A stretch of 64,000 nt of DNA from Enoplosus armatus (Eukaryota > Chordata > Actinopteri > Centrarchiformes > Enoplosidae). A model generated the notes under the pieces. That model was not told the DNA's origin and made no database searches. It saw nothing but the letters and a program-made list of their open reading frames with translations. Made by a program: the position numbers and the translations under genes. Below, one piece after another: positions 11,426 to 23,399 of this stretch. Numbering within the stretch: position 1 is the stretch's first letter; each line of letters starts with the position of its first letter. The stretch covers positions 20,001,192 through 20,065,191 of the forward strand of contig NC_092196.1 in assembly GCF_043641665.1 (NCBI RefSeq), in the 5' to 3' direction.

Positions 11426-12313
11426 TATTGCACTAAATTGTAAAAAATGGCTGAATCCACATATTTATTGTACCTGAACAATTCCTATTGTTGCTCATGC
11501 ATGTCCTCAATAGTGCTCAATAAAAGGCATATAACCTTTGCTACGCTTCAAAGACCAAGGCTGCACAGGAAACTGTACCATTTCGCTTCATATTCTCGGG
11601 GGCCCCGTCTGACACGTTTCATTTGTGATTGATGATGATATTTAAAAGTACAATTATAGATTTGGACTTGGATGCCCTCATTGAAGTGTTTGTTCAAATA
11701 AAGCTCAAGCATTTCAGGATGTGGCCAATATTCAGTGGCTATAAAACAGATTTTAGGTGAGCTGTGTCACTTATGGAAGTCATTTGATTCACGTTTGTGT
11801 AATTGGGCTTTACAGTCAGTGAAAAGTCTATTTTTTTTCTGTTGAATCCAATGAAGAACTTGCACAGACCAAAGAAAACTACCAAAAAAAGCTAATCTCA
11901 TTCCAAACCCTCCACCCAAAACCTCCTCACGATATATTGAATGGACCTTGTGAAAGAATTCTAGACAACAAAGGTAGAAATTAGAGAAATTAGAGTAGAA
12001 AAAAAGAGTGGTTTTCTATCAGGGTCCACTATGTTTGAGGTGGAATTAACCATCAGTCTGCCGCCAGGTAGGTTAATAACGCATCAAACAGAAACTATAG
12101 TATTACTGCTGCAGGTGCAAAGTGATTTTCCTCGTATTCGATGTGGAATCCAGAGAATGGGGGTCTTGATGTTTGTGGTGTTGGAGGAGAAGTGGGAGGG
12201 GTCAAAACAAGACAGAGCTGTCGAAACACTGAGAGCCATCCTTCATGTCTGACTGTAGTGGTTAAAGGGCAGCCAGGCTCTTAAAGAAACCATTAGCATT
12301 TAGATTTGAGACG
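11417..12313. other. unique AT-rich DNA
   Basis: Nothing recognisable apart from short A and T runs near 11830 and 12000. Confidence 0.5.
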
Positions 12314-12334
12314 CCCCCCCCCCCCCCCCCCCCC
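12314..12334. repeat. poly-C run of 21
   Basis: Twenty-one C bases in a row, then ACCCC. The minus strand is an uninterrupted G21 able to form G-quadruplex structures. Confidence 0.97.
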
Positions 12335-12394
12335 ACCCCGAGCAGCAGGGAGTAGTTGCGTCACACCTCACACCTCTTTATTTTTTGCCTTGAG

Positions 12395-13000
12395 TGGGCC
12401 CAAGTGGCAGCTCCGTAGCCCTGATCAATCTCTCAATATGCCTAAATTGCTTTGGATGACCTCCTCGTGAAGAGACAGGATTGGCCATACTGATGCTCCT
12501 CCAATCAATAGCAGATGCTATCATGGCCCATCAACAATGAAATGTTTTTAATGGAGGTCAGGGCACGGAAGATCTAATTCATTTTAATTTGTAAATTGTG
12601 GCATGACAAAATTCTAATCAGGGCGCTTTGCTATCAGATATGCAGACTTCTGAGTCTCTGGCTGTGTCTTGCTCTCGCTGCTGCTCAGCCTCATTTGCAT
12701 TCATGTCTGTCTGTGAATCCACACAGGACCGGGAAGCATGAATGTATACATGTCATATATTAAATATCAGTCGGCACCGAGTATCACTCAGCTTTTAATG
12801 TGGAGCATTTCTTTTTTTTTTTAAAAGGTGTATCATCTTTACCCAAGACAACTTTTACTCCGAAACACAGCCGTGCACGTGTTCCACCTCATTAAGTAAA
12901 GATTGAAAAGATTACAAATATGACATGTGCAATTTATTATCTTAATTAATTCACTGTCTCCTGTCAGAGACAGGCAGGGCGGCTCTGTCATCTAGAAACC
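12395..13000. promoter_or_regulatory. candidate conserved non-coding block
   Basis: Evenly composed, repeat-poor sequence with many short homeodomain- and Sox-like cores (ATCAATC, CAACAATGAAAT, TCATTTTAATTTG, TTAATTAATTC). A T tract at 12812-12823 interrupts it. Enhancer role is inferred from texture. Confidence 0.3.
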
Positions 13001-13137
13001 ATTTTTTGGTGGGGATGCTCGTAGGGAGCTGGCGCTGTGTTGTTTGCCCAGATTAGTGTAAGAGGTGAGCCTTTTCCATCTCCCCTTCCATTTCAGCTAA
13101 ATTTGCCTCAGCCACGGTAATATGCACCACGGGATCT

Positions 13138-13152
13138 CCCCCCCCCCCCCCC
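13138..13152. repeat. poly-C run of 15
   Basis: Fifteen C bases, 154 bases upstream of the G23 run, so the two face each other as an inverted homopolymer pair. Confidence 0.96.
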
Positions 13153-13306
13153 GTCAGCGGAAATGCAATTGGAATGGGATGCGGCCGTCCGTTGTGATTG
13201 TGTGCAGATGAACCTGTCTGCCCTTGCACCCGGTGCATGAGTGAGGCCATGCAATGCTCATCGTCTGCGACGCCTTTCAGTGCAGCAGAGAAGAGGGCAG
13301 GTCCGA

Positions 13307-13329
13307 GGGGGGGGGGGGGGGGGGGGGGG
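13307..13329. repeat. poly-G run of 23
   Basis: Twenty-three G bases in a row, the longest G/C homopolymer in the window. Quadruplex-prone and likely to be mis-sized in sequencing. Confidence 0.96.
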
Positions 13330-13384
13330 TCACTGTCTCCTCACAAGGCAGCACGCTTGCTGAGCTGTGACCAATGCAATCGGT

Positions 13385-13935
13385 AGAGAAGATCGCCATG
13401 TCATTTCAAATGGATTAAGCTTCCTTTCAACATGGAGGAAAATTGGCAAAAACCTCAATCACTGTCGGCCTAAACAAGGAATAGATCGCTGTCATTACAG
13501 AAATATTCAAGTCAAGGATACTGCCGGATAGTGTTTTGTGCACTATCAAAGGGCCTTGCCAAAGTCCAAATGTGAGGAATGCACATTCATTCAGGAGGGG
13601 CTGTGCTACCTCCCCCGTCGGTTGTAACGCAGAAATCTATGAGTGAATTATGGAGAATAATTATTGATGAGAGGCAAGGGCATTGTGCTGTACAGAAAAA
13701 AGGAAGCTTCAGAAGCAAGCAGCACCAACCCCCGTCTTCACTCTCGAGTGTCCCCATTGATTTATCAGGACTCTATTTTTAGTTGCACATGGAACAGTAA
13801 TGGATTCATGGGAATTAACAATGATTCATGCGAAGCTAATATCAGAGATTTCAGAGGCTCGATTAATGCTGGAGGAATTCAGCACCTCAACTCCCCAATT
13901 ATTCATAATATTTCTCCCACTGCATAAACACAGAC
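13385..13935. promoter_or_regulatory. candidate conserved non-coding block
   Basis: Long, evenly composed sequence without simple repeats. It contains AATTATTGATGAG (about 13657), TGGGAATTAACAATGATTC (about 13809, Sox-like ACAAT) and CCAATTATTCATAATATT (about 13895). Short open frames cross it but have no domain. Regulatory function is inferred. Confidence 0.3.
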
Positions 13936-14689
13936 GCTTCAACCTTATCAGGGAGGCTTGTTAAAGGAGCAGGTGTGTTTGCTCTTTTTTACACTGCAAA
14001 CTGTAAGAACATCTAATGGGCTGCAATTAATAGCATGAACTTTTTTCCCTTCATGGCTGATAATGGATTCTGATTCCTGTTATCAAAACAACAACTCAAA
14101 AGCCATGCAATTGAATTACCAGTCTATCCACGCAGATCCGTCACTGCCCCAACACACAATGGAGGTGAAAGGAATTTTGTCCAACTTCTGACTTCTGATC
14201 ATATTACAAATAGTTTATTTACCTATAATCTAGTTTGTCTCTAGTGCGCTTTGTGCAGCAATTTATGGATATAAAAGTATACTTTTATACTATACCTCGT
14301 TCCAGACGTCACTCCCTTCATCAGCGAAACCACACACACACACACAACAGAAAATGGCCGGCATGAACATAATGTCAGGCTGAATAATGACGTGGAACAA
14401 AATGGCATTTCAGTGCGAGTGTCAGGCTAGCTTTATCCAGCATCATCTGTTGGTCTGCGATTGAGTTTAGATTCAGTTTGATGGTTCGCTTCGCTGGATG
14501 AACGAGCACTTTGTCTGCAGTTCTACATTCACGACGACTTGTCTGATGTTGTAGTGGATCCTAATAGACTGATTGGTCTGATAGGGCCTGCAGTGGGAAA
14601 TGGAGTGTGGGGTCAACCATACAAATACAAACTGCTAGAGGGAAGACTAGGCCAATAACAAAGGTACTGGGTACTTCCACTTGTGCAGA
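13936..14689. other. mixed unique and repeat-derived DNA
   Basis: A fragment of the ATGGAGGTGAA repeat family lies at about 14118-14200 (CCAACACACAATGGAGGTGAA). A perfect 20-bp palindrome is at 14270-14289 and a short CA run at 14332-14346. The rest is not recognised. Confidence 0.5.
14270..14289. repeat. perfect 20-bp palindrome
   Basis: TATAAAAGTATACTTTTATA is its own reverse complement. It contains a TATAAAA box in both directions, but nothing else suggests a promoter. Confidence 0.9.
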
Positions 14690-14835
14690 AAGCATTAAAT
14701 AATGACATTTTTAAAGAATTCAACAACAAGTGTCTCCTAGAAACAATGTCCCAGTTGCTCAAACTAATCCACAGACTGAACAGTTTTCCTTGGTTCTACT
14801 TTCTACAGAAGAAATAATCCACACTTGAGTATCAA
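14690..14835 (+). repeat. interspersed repeat fragment (ATGGAGGTGAA family), distal part
   Basis: The segment with AACAAGTGTCTCCTAGAAAC, CCCAGTTGCTCAAACTAATC and CACAGAC resembles the distal portion of a dispersed fish repeat whose first half is seen at 3207-3420. Its beginning overlaps that copy's end in sequence. The piece at 14118-14200 may be the other half of the same insertion, split by about 490 bases. Confidence 0.45.
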
Positions 14836-15229
14836 GCGTGTTTATTTGAATCAGTGTCTTGAATACTGTCAGTGGAAGAAGTCATTTCAGTGTTATTACC
14901 CCAACGGATGCGTTAAAGAGTCAACAGCAGAATTCAGATTGTTGTGAAAAGGGGAGAGTGTTCGCACACTGTATTCAGGATTTGATCTGTGTGTGTTCGG
15001 GTGTGTAATGTGAAATTAGTTTGAATGTGTGTTCAGGCTTGGCATTCTGCTCTACTGTCTCTGATGTGGTTGGGTGGGTGCACTGGGGTGACCCCCGCCT
15101 TTGTTAGGACAACGCAGGCGTCAATTGCTGCTCACAAACTTGTATTTTACTCCAGTACTTCCGCCGCTGTCGTCCACCAGGTGGGAGTTCTCGCAACATT
15201 AACCTTACCTCAGAACTCCAGATAGCATC

Positions 15230-15260
<31 letters not shown>

Positions 15261-16799
15261 CGACAGGATCAATGGAGCACAAAAAGCTCTTTTAGCTTAG
15301 TGTTGAGTTTATGAAAGGAATTATGAAACAGCTCTTATGAGTTTAGTCTTCCAAGCGAGACTTTTCTTATAGCAACTCTGCAGCGTCTGGCAGAGAAGAT
15401 TCAGGTCTCCTGTTGAGTCAATATGTTTCCTCTCCGAGCTTTGTGGGCAAATATTCTGAATAAAAAGGCTTCACATGGTGTCCTGTACCATGAATGTTGT
15501 CACTGTTTCAATTAATATCATTTCATACCAAGTCGGTGTCTGTTTAAAGATGCTTCGTGTGTTTACAGCTTGTGGTGTTGAATCAACAAAAGGGGAAATG
15601 TTAATTAACGTAACGTAAATCACAAACATGTTGATACTCACACACAAACTTAAATACAAACTTTATTAGCCTCAATGCTTAAACGTATCTTGACCTGAAA
15701 AAAACCTAACCTATCCTTAACTCACGGAGCACAATTACTGTACATGTTGCAGTATTTTCTTACGTAAACCTTATTTTTTACTGCTGAACTTAGCACTGAA
15801 AATAAAGGGAAAGTTCTAGAAATGCTGCAGAAGACGACAACAAAGCGTACATGTACAGTACGAAAGCTGCCTGTGGGTAGAAGAGACAGTCTGCACTAGA
15901 CTCAGGGTTGAGAATGTGAGATGTCAGCGAGTTCAAGCCGAGGTTATGTAATGTCTTATTGCTTTGAACGTACCTCAGACTCAACAGTGGTACTTGTGCT
16001 CGTCATTGTGCTGCAGTCACTTTAATTGAAGTTTTCTGAACAGAACAATAGCGAATGAATTGGACTGAAACTTCTGAGCTGATTTGTTTTACCTGATATT
16101 ACCTTTACCTGTTATCTGGAGCCCCAGACGTATTTTATCAGTTAACTGGAGCTGTACAAGAGCATATTACGCAGTGCACTCATCAAAAAATATATATATT
16201 TTACTTTTTAGACCTGTTACACAGCCATCACGCCTTTAAACCTAATTTTTAATGAATAATTAATGCCTTGTGACGTGGCGCTGAGATAATATTATTTTGA
16301 AATCAAAAATAAAAGTGAAATATCAAAAAAAGCCACAAAGCTTTTATTCTTCGCAGCTATCGCCATTAAAATAATGACAGCTTTATAATGGAGACGGTGC
16401 AAAAGTCTGAAGTTACTCAAAAAGAGAGTTATTGTATGTGAAGCATATTTTCAAAAGATTCACCGTGTTTTTTTACTTCATCTAAACTGTGTACCACCGT
16501 ACCTCCAATTTATCTCCGTGAGCTGCCGTTCTCTTCAAATACTTCACACAACCTTTTCATATCTCAGATGTTTTTTTTCATAACTTAAAAATCTTGGAAA
16601 TTGGACTCAAATGCCGTCCATGAATGAACCATAGACTGTACTTAAATATTCTAAAAGCAGCATAAACCGCCTGCCATACAATCCAGTGTTTCTGTATTTA
16701 CAGCACTTAATATGGGCTTTGATGTTTCCAATCAAAACAGTGTCAAAGCATAAAAACTGAATTTAGTTCAACACAAATACTCTAAAAGCTTATCCTGTT
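14836..16799. other. unique AT-rich DNA
   Basis: No gene or recognised transposon. It includes the (TTG)n repeat at 15231-15260 and AT-rich stretches around 16180-16330 and 16560. Confidence 0.5.
15231..15260. repeat. (TTG)10 microsatellite
   Basis: Ten uninterrupted TGT/TTG units. Confidence 0.97.
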
Positions 16800-16925
16800 C
16801 AGAGCTGTGGGGGACCAGAGACTATCCCAGCATGCAGTGGTTGAGAGGTGGGGGTCTACCCTGGACAGACTGGGTGCAGGACCTTGTTGTGGGGCCACAT
16901 TGCTAACCACTGATCCACTGTGCTG
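16800..16925 (+). repeat. degraded interspersed repeat (CTATCCCAGC...CCCTGGACAG type)
   Basis: ACTATCCCAGCATGCAGTGG, TCTACCCTGGACAGACTGG and CTAACCACTGATCCACTGTG appear in the order found in a widespread fish repeat remembered from other genomes. The copy is heavily mutated and has no coding capacity. Confidence 0.5.
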
Positions 16926-18130
16926 TTTAAAAAAATCCTCTAATCCAACCTAAAACTTTGTCCCTGAAGGAAATTTATGAGCCGTCGTAACAAAGCGAGG
17001 CTCTTGTCGTAGCAGCTGTTTCTGTCTGTGAGTCTCTTTCTCATTGTGAGTGTCGGAGTTCATTTTTCAAATGTTGTCAGAAAAGCGGCTATTTGCCACT
17101 TTCATTGTGAACTATAAGCACGTAAACAAGCCAAAAAAGCACCAACAATGCTTCTCTTTGTGAATGAAAGGACAAGAGGAAACAACAGATGAGGCGCTGC
17201 AGTCGCACACATGAATGTAACTGCTTGTTTCATGGATTTCAGCTGATGTCTAATCAATGGAAGCGTACGATCCCGTATTCTTTTACAGTCGTGATGCATC
17301 AATATGCTTGTTTTGTAGGAGAATATCTGATACTTGTGTTTTGTAGACCAATAAAGAGCCCTTTGCTCTAAGCCCGTCTTCACTACTTTGTGCTAAGTAC
17401 GTTTTAATTTCTCAGAGCAAACAATGAATGAATTTGCAGGCTTCTTCTTTAAACAATTGTGATCATTTTTGTTGTTGTTCCAGTAGATAAATGTGACCTG
17501 TTTGTGTGCATTGCTAACAGTAGCTGCTAGCATGCACAGCTAGCCAGGAAACTGAACGTGCGTCAGTACTGTTGCTGTGGTTACCTGCAGGTTAATAAAC
17601 CTTGCGCTCTGATTTGAAACGGTGATTCGAGAGTTTCTTGTTTCTGATTCTCAGTTCTCTCTTTCATCAGATTCACATTCTTTGTAAACCTCCGCAGCTC
17701 CGTAAACCGAATGGCTAGTTTGGAGTTTGGAGATGTTTGCGTGTTGGGAGGGATGAAGAGCCCGGGGCTGAGGTCGAAGTCCTTCACTGTAGTTACAAGG
17801 ATGTTTGCATGGATCTCATTTGAGTTTGGATTGTAAAAGTGTTTTTGAATTAGATTATTTTGTCAGAGACTGCAGGAACTAAACAATTAGAAAGAATCAC
17901 TTGCAGCTTGATCATTTCCTTGTGGAAAATGATTCTGTTTGTCTGCCTTTGCAAGATTGCAAACTCCTCGAGGGACAGACTGCGCTGTTAACACTTTTAT
18001 TACTTGTCAAAAACTTTTGGTTCTTTAGCTTGTACAGCACAGAACATATATCTAGAAATGAGGCTCAGAAACTAATTATATTTATCAGAATATCACCCAA
18101 ACCTGACGTACAAAAGTGTTTCGACACCTA
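16926..18130. other. unique non-coding DNA
   Basis: No gene, recognised repeat or long simple repeat. Confidence 0.5.
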
Positions 18131-18960
18131 AGAGAATATTAAAATTCCTCTGCCAGTCTCTGGCCATGTAATGCGATATGAAAGATGGGCAGAAAGGAGT
18201 GGAGGCCAACCTCTCATCACCTGGTCACCCAGACCGGCAGACAGAGCGCTGGCCGTCTGTCCACTCGTCTGATTTCCATCCCCTTGGCACACTGGGTAAT
18301 AGAGATCAGTAATTGGGTGCTATAAATCCTGGCCGAGGACAAGGTGGGTCAGAACAGGCTGATTACTTAGGCATTACAGTCAATCTAAGCAAGTCCTTGA
18401 ATTGAAAGATTTGGTGAGGTGGATTCTCATTATCGGGCTCGGTGCATGTATGCATTTGTGTGAAAGAGTAAGGGCCAAGGTCCCCTTCCCGTCGCCTGTT
18501 GTAGGGTGACATTATGCAATGCTCCAATGCCCTCAACCGTGCAGACTCGTAAACATCACAACAAATTTATTTTCCTCATCCCCCACAGTTTTATAAGAAT
18601 GTTTTCAGAATCGTCAGAGAGCGGTCGCAGGGCCCGCCTGGAGTTTTAAGACCTCTCCGAGCGAAACGGCTCCTCTGCCCGGGTGACACATTCACGGCAG
18701 GTTCAACGTTAGACCACGGGAAGGTCTTCGGTCTCAATCTGCAACAGGCGTGCAAACCAGGACTCTCGCCATCTGCCTTCATCATCCCCCAGCTTCACTT
18801 TCACAAAGTGGTGTTTATCTTTCGGCGGAGCCAGAAAACAAGCTCTCAGGGTGATTAGCCCCGTCATTTAACATGAAGCAGATTGATGGCTATATGGTGA
18901 AACGCACCTTTCTGTTATTTTTCATCTCAGGGCCTATGAGCTAAATCCATTTTAAGCTTC
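18131..18960. promoter_or_regulatory. candidate conserved non-coding block
   Basis: Two evenly composed parts (18131-18440 and 18590-18950) have balanced GC, few repeats and motifs such as GGTAATAGAGATCAGTAATT and CACTTTCACAAAGTGG (a short inverted repeat, about 18796). Inferred enhancer texture only. Confidence 0.28.
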
Positions 18961-20870
18961 TCAGTAAGAAAAGGAGTCTATGGAAGGTGAATTAGAGTGT
19001 AAAGCCGATAGTCTTTCTCAGCATTCTCTCCAGCTGAGGGTGTGACTTACTGGATTATGGGAACAGTAGTTTCTGCTCCAACCCTTTAAGTTCTCTGATG
19101 TGGCTTTTATATTCCTGCCTATTTTGATACAGGTTTTTTTTTTTTTGTATCGAGAGCGCATCGACACATTCTGACTGTGAATTTCTTCATCACAAGTTAT
19201 CCTGCTCCTTTGTGCCATTAGTCCCCCCTCCCAAAAAAAAAGTAATTTGAATCAAAGTCATTTGTCTGAAGAAATAAAATCAGCAGAAGCCTGAAAATGT
19301 AATATCATGTTATGAATAGTGATGTGGCTGGGATCCAAAATATGGGCTAAATGAGCAAATGTGATCAATTATCTCAGTAAACATTTAGAGCTGTGGAAAA
19401 AAAAAATATATATAAGCAAGAGAAAAAGATATATGACAAATTTATGCTGTGGCATCAGTGCAAACCCCTGCAGTGTGAAGTGTTCCCACTCAGAAAAGCA
19501 CTCATGCTACCATCATCCCTCGACTCCTATAACAGCATGCTACTTCACTTAGCAGCCTCCATTTGGGATACAGCACAAACACTGTTTTAGCGCTTTTATC
19601 TTAATGCACTGCAACACTCTGCAGCACTAAAGGCATGATTATTGTACAGAGATAGGAGCGGCAGGCATTTAAGCAAGACGTATTTAGACAGGAACTTAGC
19701 ACCAGCCTAACCACTCAAGGGCAGATGGTTTTGTGATTCTCATTGCTCATTCAGTTCATTTTGTTAAATGGACTCTTTCCATATATTTTAATATAACACT
19801 AATTCCTTGCATCGTTATCCCACTTTAAACCATAATGTCCTACTGAGTGTGTTTACTGTTTTGGAGAGCGATTTATTTGCCAGATACCAGACTGTTGTCA
19901 CTTTAACCATCTGCTGGCTGGTTTGGCTGTGAAACACTCCTCAAGGAGGAAATGCAGCTGAAGGTTCGAGGGATCACAGCGAGGTTGGGTTGCTCATTTC
20001 CATCTTTTGTGACGGGAGCGGAGCGGCGTATGGCCGCTGTAGGCTTTGTGGCGAAGCCAGGTGTGGAGGTGAGCCTCAGCCACACCCATCTGATAGCGCC
20101 TTCGACGCGGAGGACAAAGCGTCCGCCCCCCTCCCACCCCCCCCCCCTCAGCTCTGAGCATGCTTAGACCCGATGTGACAGTGAGGCTTGTTCTCACACT
20201 TTCAGAGGCCACTGATTTAATAGAGGCACAGTGTCAGCGCTGACCTCATCCGCTGATGTCTTCACAGCTAATGCCCTAACATGTGACATTGACACTCAGC
20301 AAGACAAACAGCAAAGGGGGGGAGATGGATTGGCAGAGAGACTCATATGTCTCTCTCTGGATGGGGGAGAGTGATCGACAATAGGCGGGAAGACAGCAGT
20401 GTCAACAGGAGACGACAAAATCAAGCATGACACACTTTATTTTGAGAAGTCTCATTATGTCATGTCACGTAACATCACGGCGTGTTACTGTGGCGTGGGC
20501 TGCCATGTTTGGATCATATTACAGTTGAGAAACCATCAGTGCAGTGCAGGAAGTGTTCTCGCTGTGCAAAGTGGTGGTCGTAGTTCTGTTGTCTTCGTTC
20601 ATGTTGTGTTGTGCACGCTTATTATTGCAAATAAAAACTGAAACAGTTACAAAAAAAGAAAGACTCAAATGGATCACATTTAAAAAAAAAAAAATGAAAT
20701 TAAAACACATTTTAAAATCTAGCCATCCAAAACTAAATGACATCAACATGAAAACAAGCTGTAAAGTTTATCTATTTATTGAACTGGTTTATGAGAGCTG
20801 ATGTCATCTTTGTACATTGACTTATGTATAATGACGGCTGGGTTAATTGCAAACATATCAATTTTGATTG
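18961..20870. other. unique non-coding DNA
   Basis: A T tract lies at 19134-19146 and A tracts near 19226 and 20682-20693. The block at 19900-20230 is GC-richer with a C-rich patch (20127-20148). No gene is recognised. Confidence 0.5.
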
Positions 20871-22750
20871 GAGGATCAATACTTGCCAGTTGTAGACGAT
20901 GCCGTCTCCCCTCTCTGAGTTTTGCCCAAAATACAGATTCTTTGTGGCTAAATTGCGACCGTATACGTTGGTCCATAGCGGCGCCGTCGCCTCCTGCAGT
21001 CAAAGGCGAGATCAGTCGTCACCGGGCCTCATGCAGCGGCCGTCAGCCTCTGACAACCAGAGTGTCAGTATTGTTATCTTTGCTACAGTTGCGACACCAC
21101 AAACTTTGATGATCTCTGAAAAGTTGCAGTCAAAGAGAAAGGATGACGGGAAAGGTCCAACACGTTGTGATACTGAACGGATGCCCTTCAGAAAGTCAGT
21201 GTTCAAACAGAGCGTCAGTGACAGCGAGCCGCTGCGGTACTAAAAGCAGCCGGTAATGTCAGCACGCTTCTGTTCTCTGACGTGGTTCTGGGTGCATTAA
21301 CCCTGAATCAAAGTTCATAGTTCTTATTAATGAAACGTATTATTGTCCGTATCAGCATTAGCCTGTCCATATGAGAGAGCAGTGCCGTGGATCATATGTA
21401 CAGGGTTAGGGGAACCCAGATACCCAAAAGGTAGTCAAGAATACCAGAGCTAGCAACAAGCAGCTAGCCAACAGAATAGCGCAGAGAAGAGCGGCTTGTT
21501 CAATCAGGGATGTTTCCCAGATTATGTGAAATGATCAGTCGTCAAAAAGGTGCTGGGACATGCTGGACCCAAATTTAAAAATGTCCTTTTTTCTTGATGC
21601 CATTTTCCTCCAAATTGAGCCAAAACTGAAATAGGATTTTAAAGTAAAATATAATTGAAATAAGGGAAACTAAAACTGAACTGAAACTAAAATTCTGAAG
21701 GAAAGTAGAACTGATTTGATTTGAAAATGTGGAAACCAAAGTAACCTTGATGTGATTCTTCTCCTTGCTAGGCTATGGCGTGTTTTATTATGTTTGTGTT
21801 GTATTATACTCTGTGTTCATACGTAGCTGAACTCTGCTTAATGGACTAACCTGCCAAACTCACAGCAGCACAAACACAAAGGACCTGCTGTTTTTAAAAT
21901 GATTGAGCCATGACTTGTCAGCGAGAATCTACTTTCGCCCTTGAATACTAAATACATGATGTTTATGCAAAGTCACGTACGCACTCCCAAAGGGTCTTAG
22001 GCTGGATTTCCAAACTCTTAAAACAAATCTTAACATGTTGTCAGCATAACAATGTCAATAAAATGACACTTCAGTTTCTGTGTCAGTGAGGAAAAGCTTC
22101 AATAAGACCCGCTCCCCCCAGCATCCCACATTATCTAAATCTGTGACACAATTTCTACAATCAGTCTGACAGCTGCCCTAAAACAAATTAAAATGTATGA
22201 ACTGAAAATGCAAATGAAATCCGAGTCATTTCAAAAAAGTTTTCTGTTGTTTAAATGTTTTCTGTAATCATTGTTCACGCTGTGTTCGGGTAAACCCAGA
22301 GGCATGTTTTATTAATATCTAAAACTTTATAGGCGAGTTTCTGGCATGAAAGTTTGAAAGATTGTCTGTGCAGAGTTGAGTATTAGTTTTCTTTTCCCTT
22401 CTGAACTTGTGACGTACTTGTGGTTTAATGAAACGAGGTTTGATTCTTTAAAGTGTAGTTCTATGCGAGCGTCGACTGGAAAGCACTTGACGTGCAGATA
22501 CATGCTGCGTCTTCTTTAATCACTTACACATTAGGTAAAGTTATATTGACGTATCATGTTGTTGGGGACCGACCAGTGATGGTAAAAGTAAAATCTGAGA
22601 CAATTCACAAACCGTGTTGCTATCCCTGGACCAAACAAAGATGGAAACTGGTTTTCTTACAACCGTGCACATGTGCAATAGCGTTACTTTCATTTAAAGA
22701 GGTACTTCAGAGGACCTTTCAGTCCCTGTTATGGGGCAAGTTCCAAAAAA
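20871..22750. other. unique non-coding DNA
   Basis: A GC-moderate patch at 20890-21240 has several CpGs and open frames without domains. The AT-rich stretch at 21590-21740, with many AAACTGAAACTAAAA-like units, may be an old repeat but is not assigned. Confidence 0.45.
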
Positions 22751-22770
22751 CCTACATTTCCCATAATGCA
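22751..22770 (+). promoter_or_regulatory. ZNF143/STAF-like motif
   Basis: CCTACATTTCCCATAATGCA closely resembles the ACTACAATTCCCATNATGC family of ZNF143 sites. In fish, such motifs often sit inside dispersed repeats, so this may be repeat-derived. Confidence 0.35.
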
Positions 22771-23399
22771 TCTTAATAGCATCTCTTCATTAGACCCTCC
22801 CTGCCTGTTAAACGCCTTTCACACAGGTTGTCTGTAGTCTCACACAGACGTCATCATTAGGATTTATAAGCTCTTCCAGAGCCGTAGACATACTGTTTAA
22901 TGCATTAGCGTATATTGTTGTGTTCACAGGCTGAGTAGCACTCCACGTGATGAGTAAACTGATCTTGATGTGCACAATCAGTAGAGTGCCTCTTCAATCT
23001 CGACACCAATAGGAACTCAGTTCTGTGACTCAAATGGTGCAAAATAATAGAAAAGGTTATGATTTTATTGGAGAGTTCATCGTAGCAGAGCTGCTGGTTC
23101 ATTCATGGAGCTGCTTGTTGTGAACTCATTTAACATTAAAAGATTCGAGTAAACTTGAGGCTTTTTCCTTGAACCTGGAATGAAAGTCAGGTGCCAAACT
23201 ATCATCTATACGAAGCCTTTTGTATACTGCCCTGTGTAAATCCGCCTGACGTGTCGACATCTAATCAGCCCAATTTGGAAATTAAATGAAGGGAAGACAA
23301 GGAGAGAATAAGAAAGCCAAAGAAAAATGAAGCTGGGGGGGGTGGGGGGAGTCACCGCCGCCCACCACTGCCTGGCCCTGACACCTTGTGAAGAGTGCT
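22771..23399. other. unique non-coding DNA
   Basis: Unremarkable apart from a G-rich patch at 23335-23349. Confidence 0.5.
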
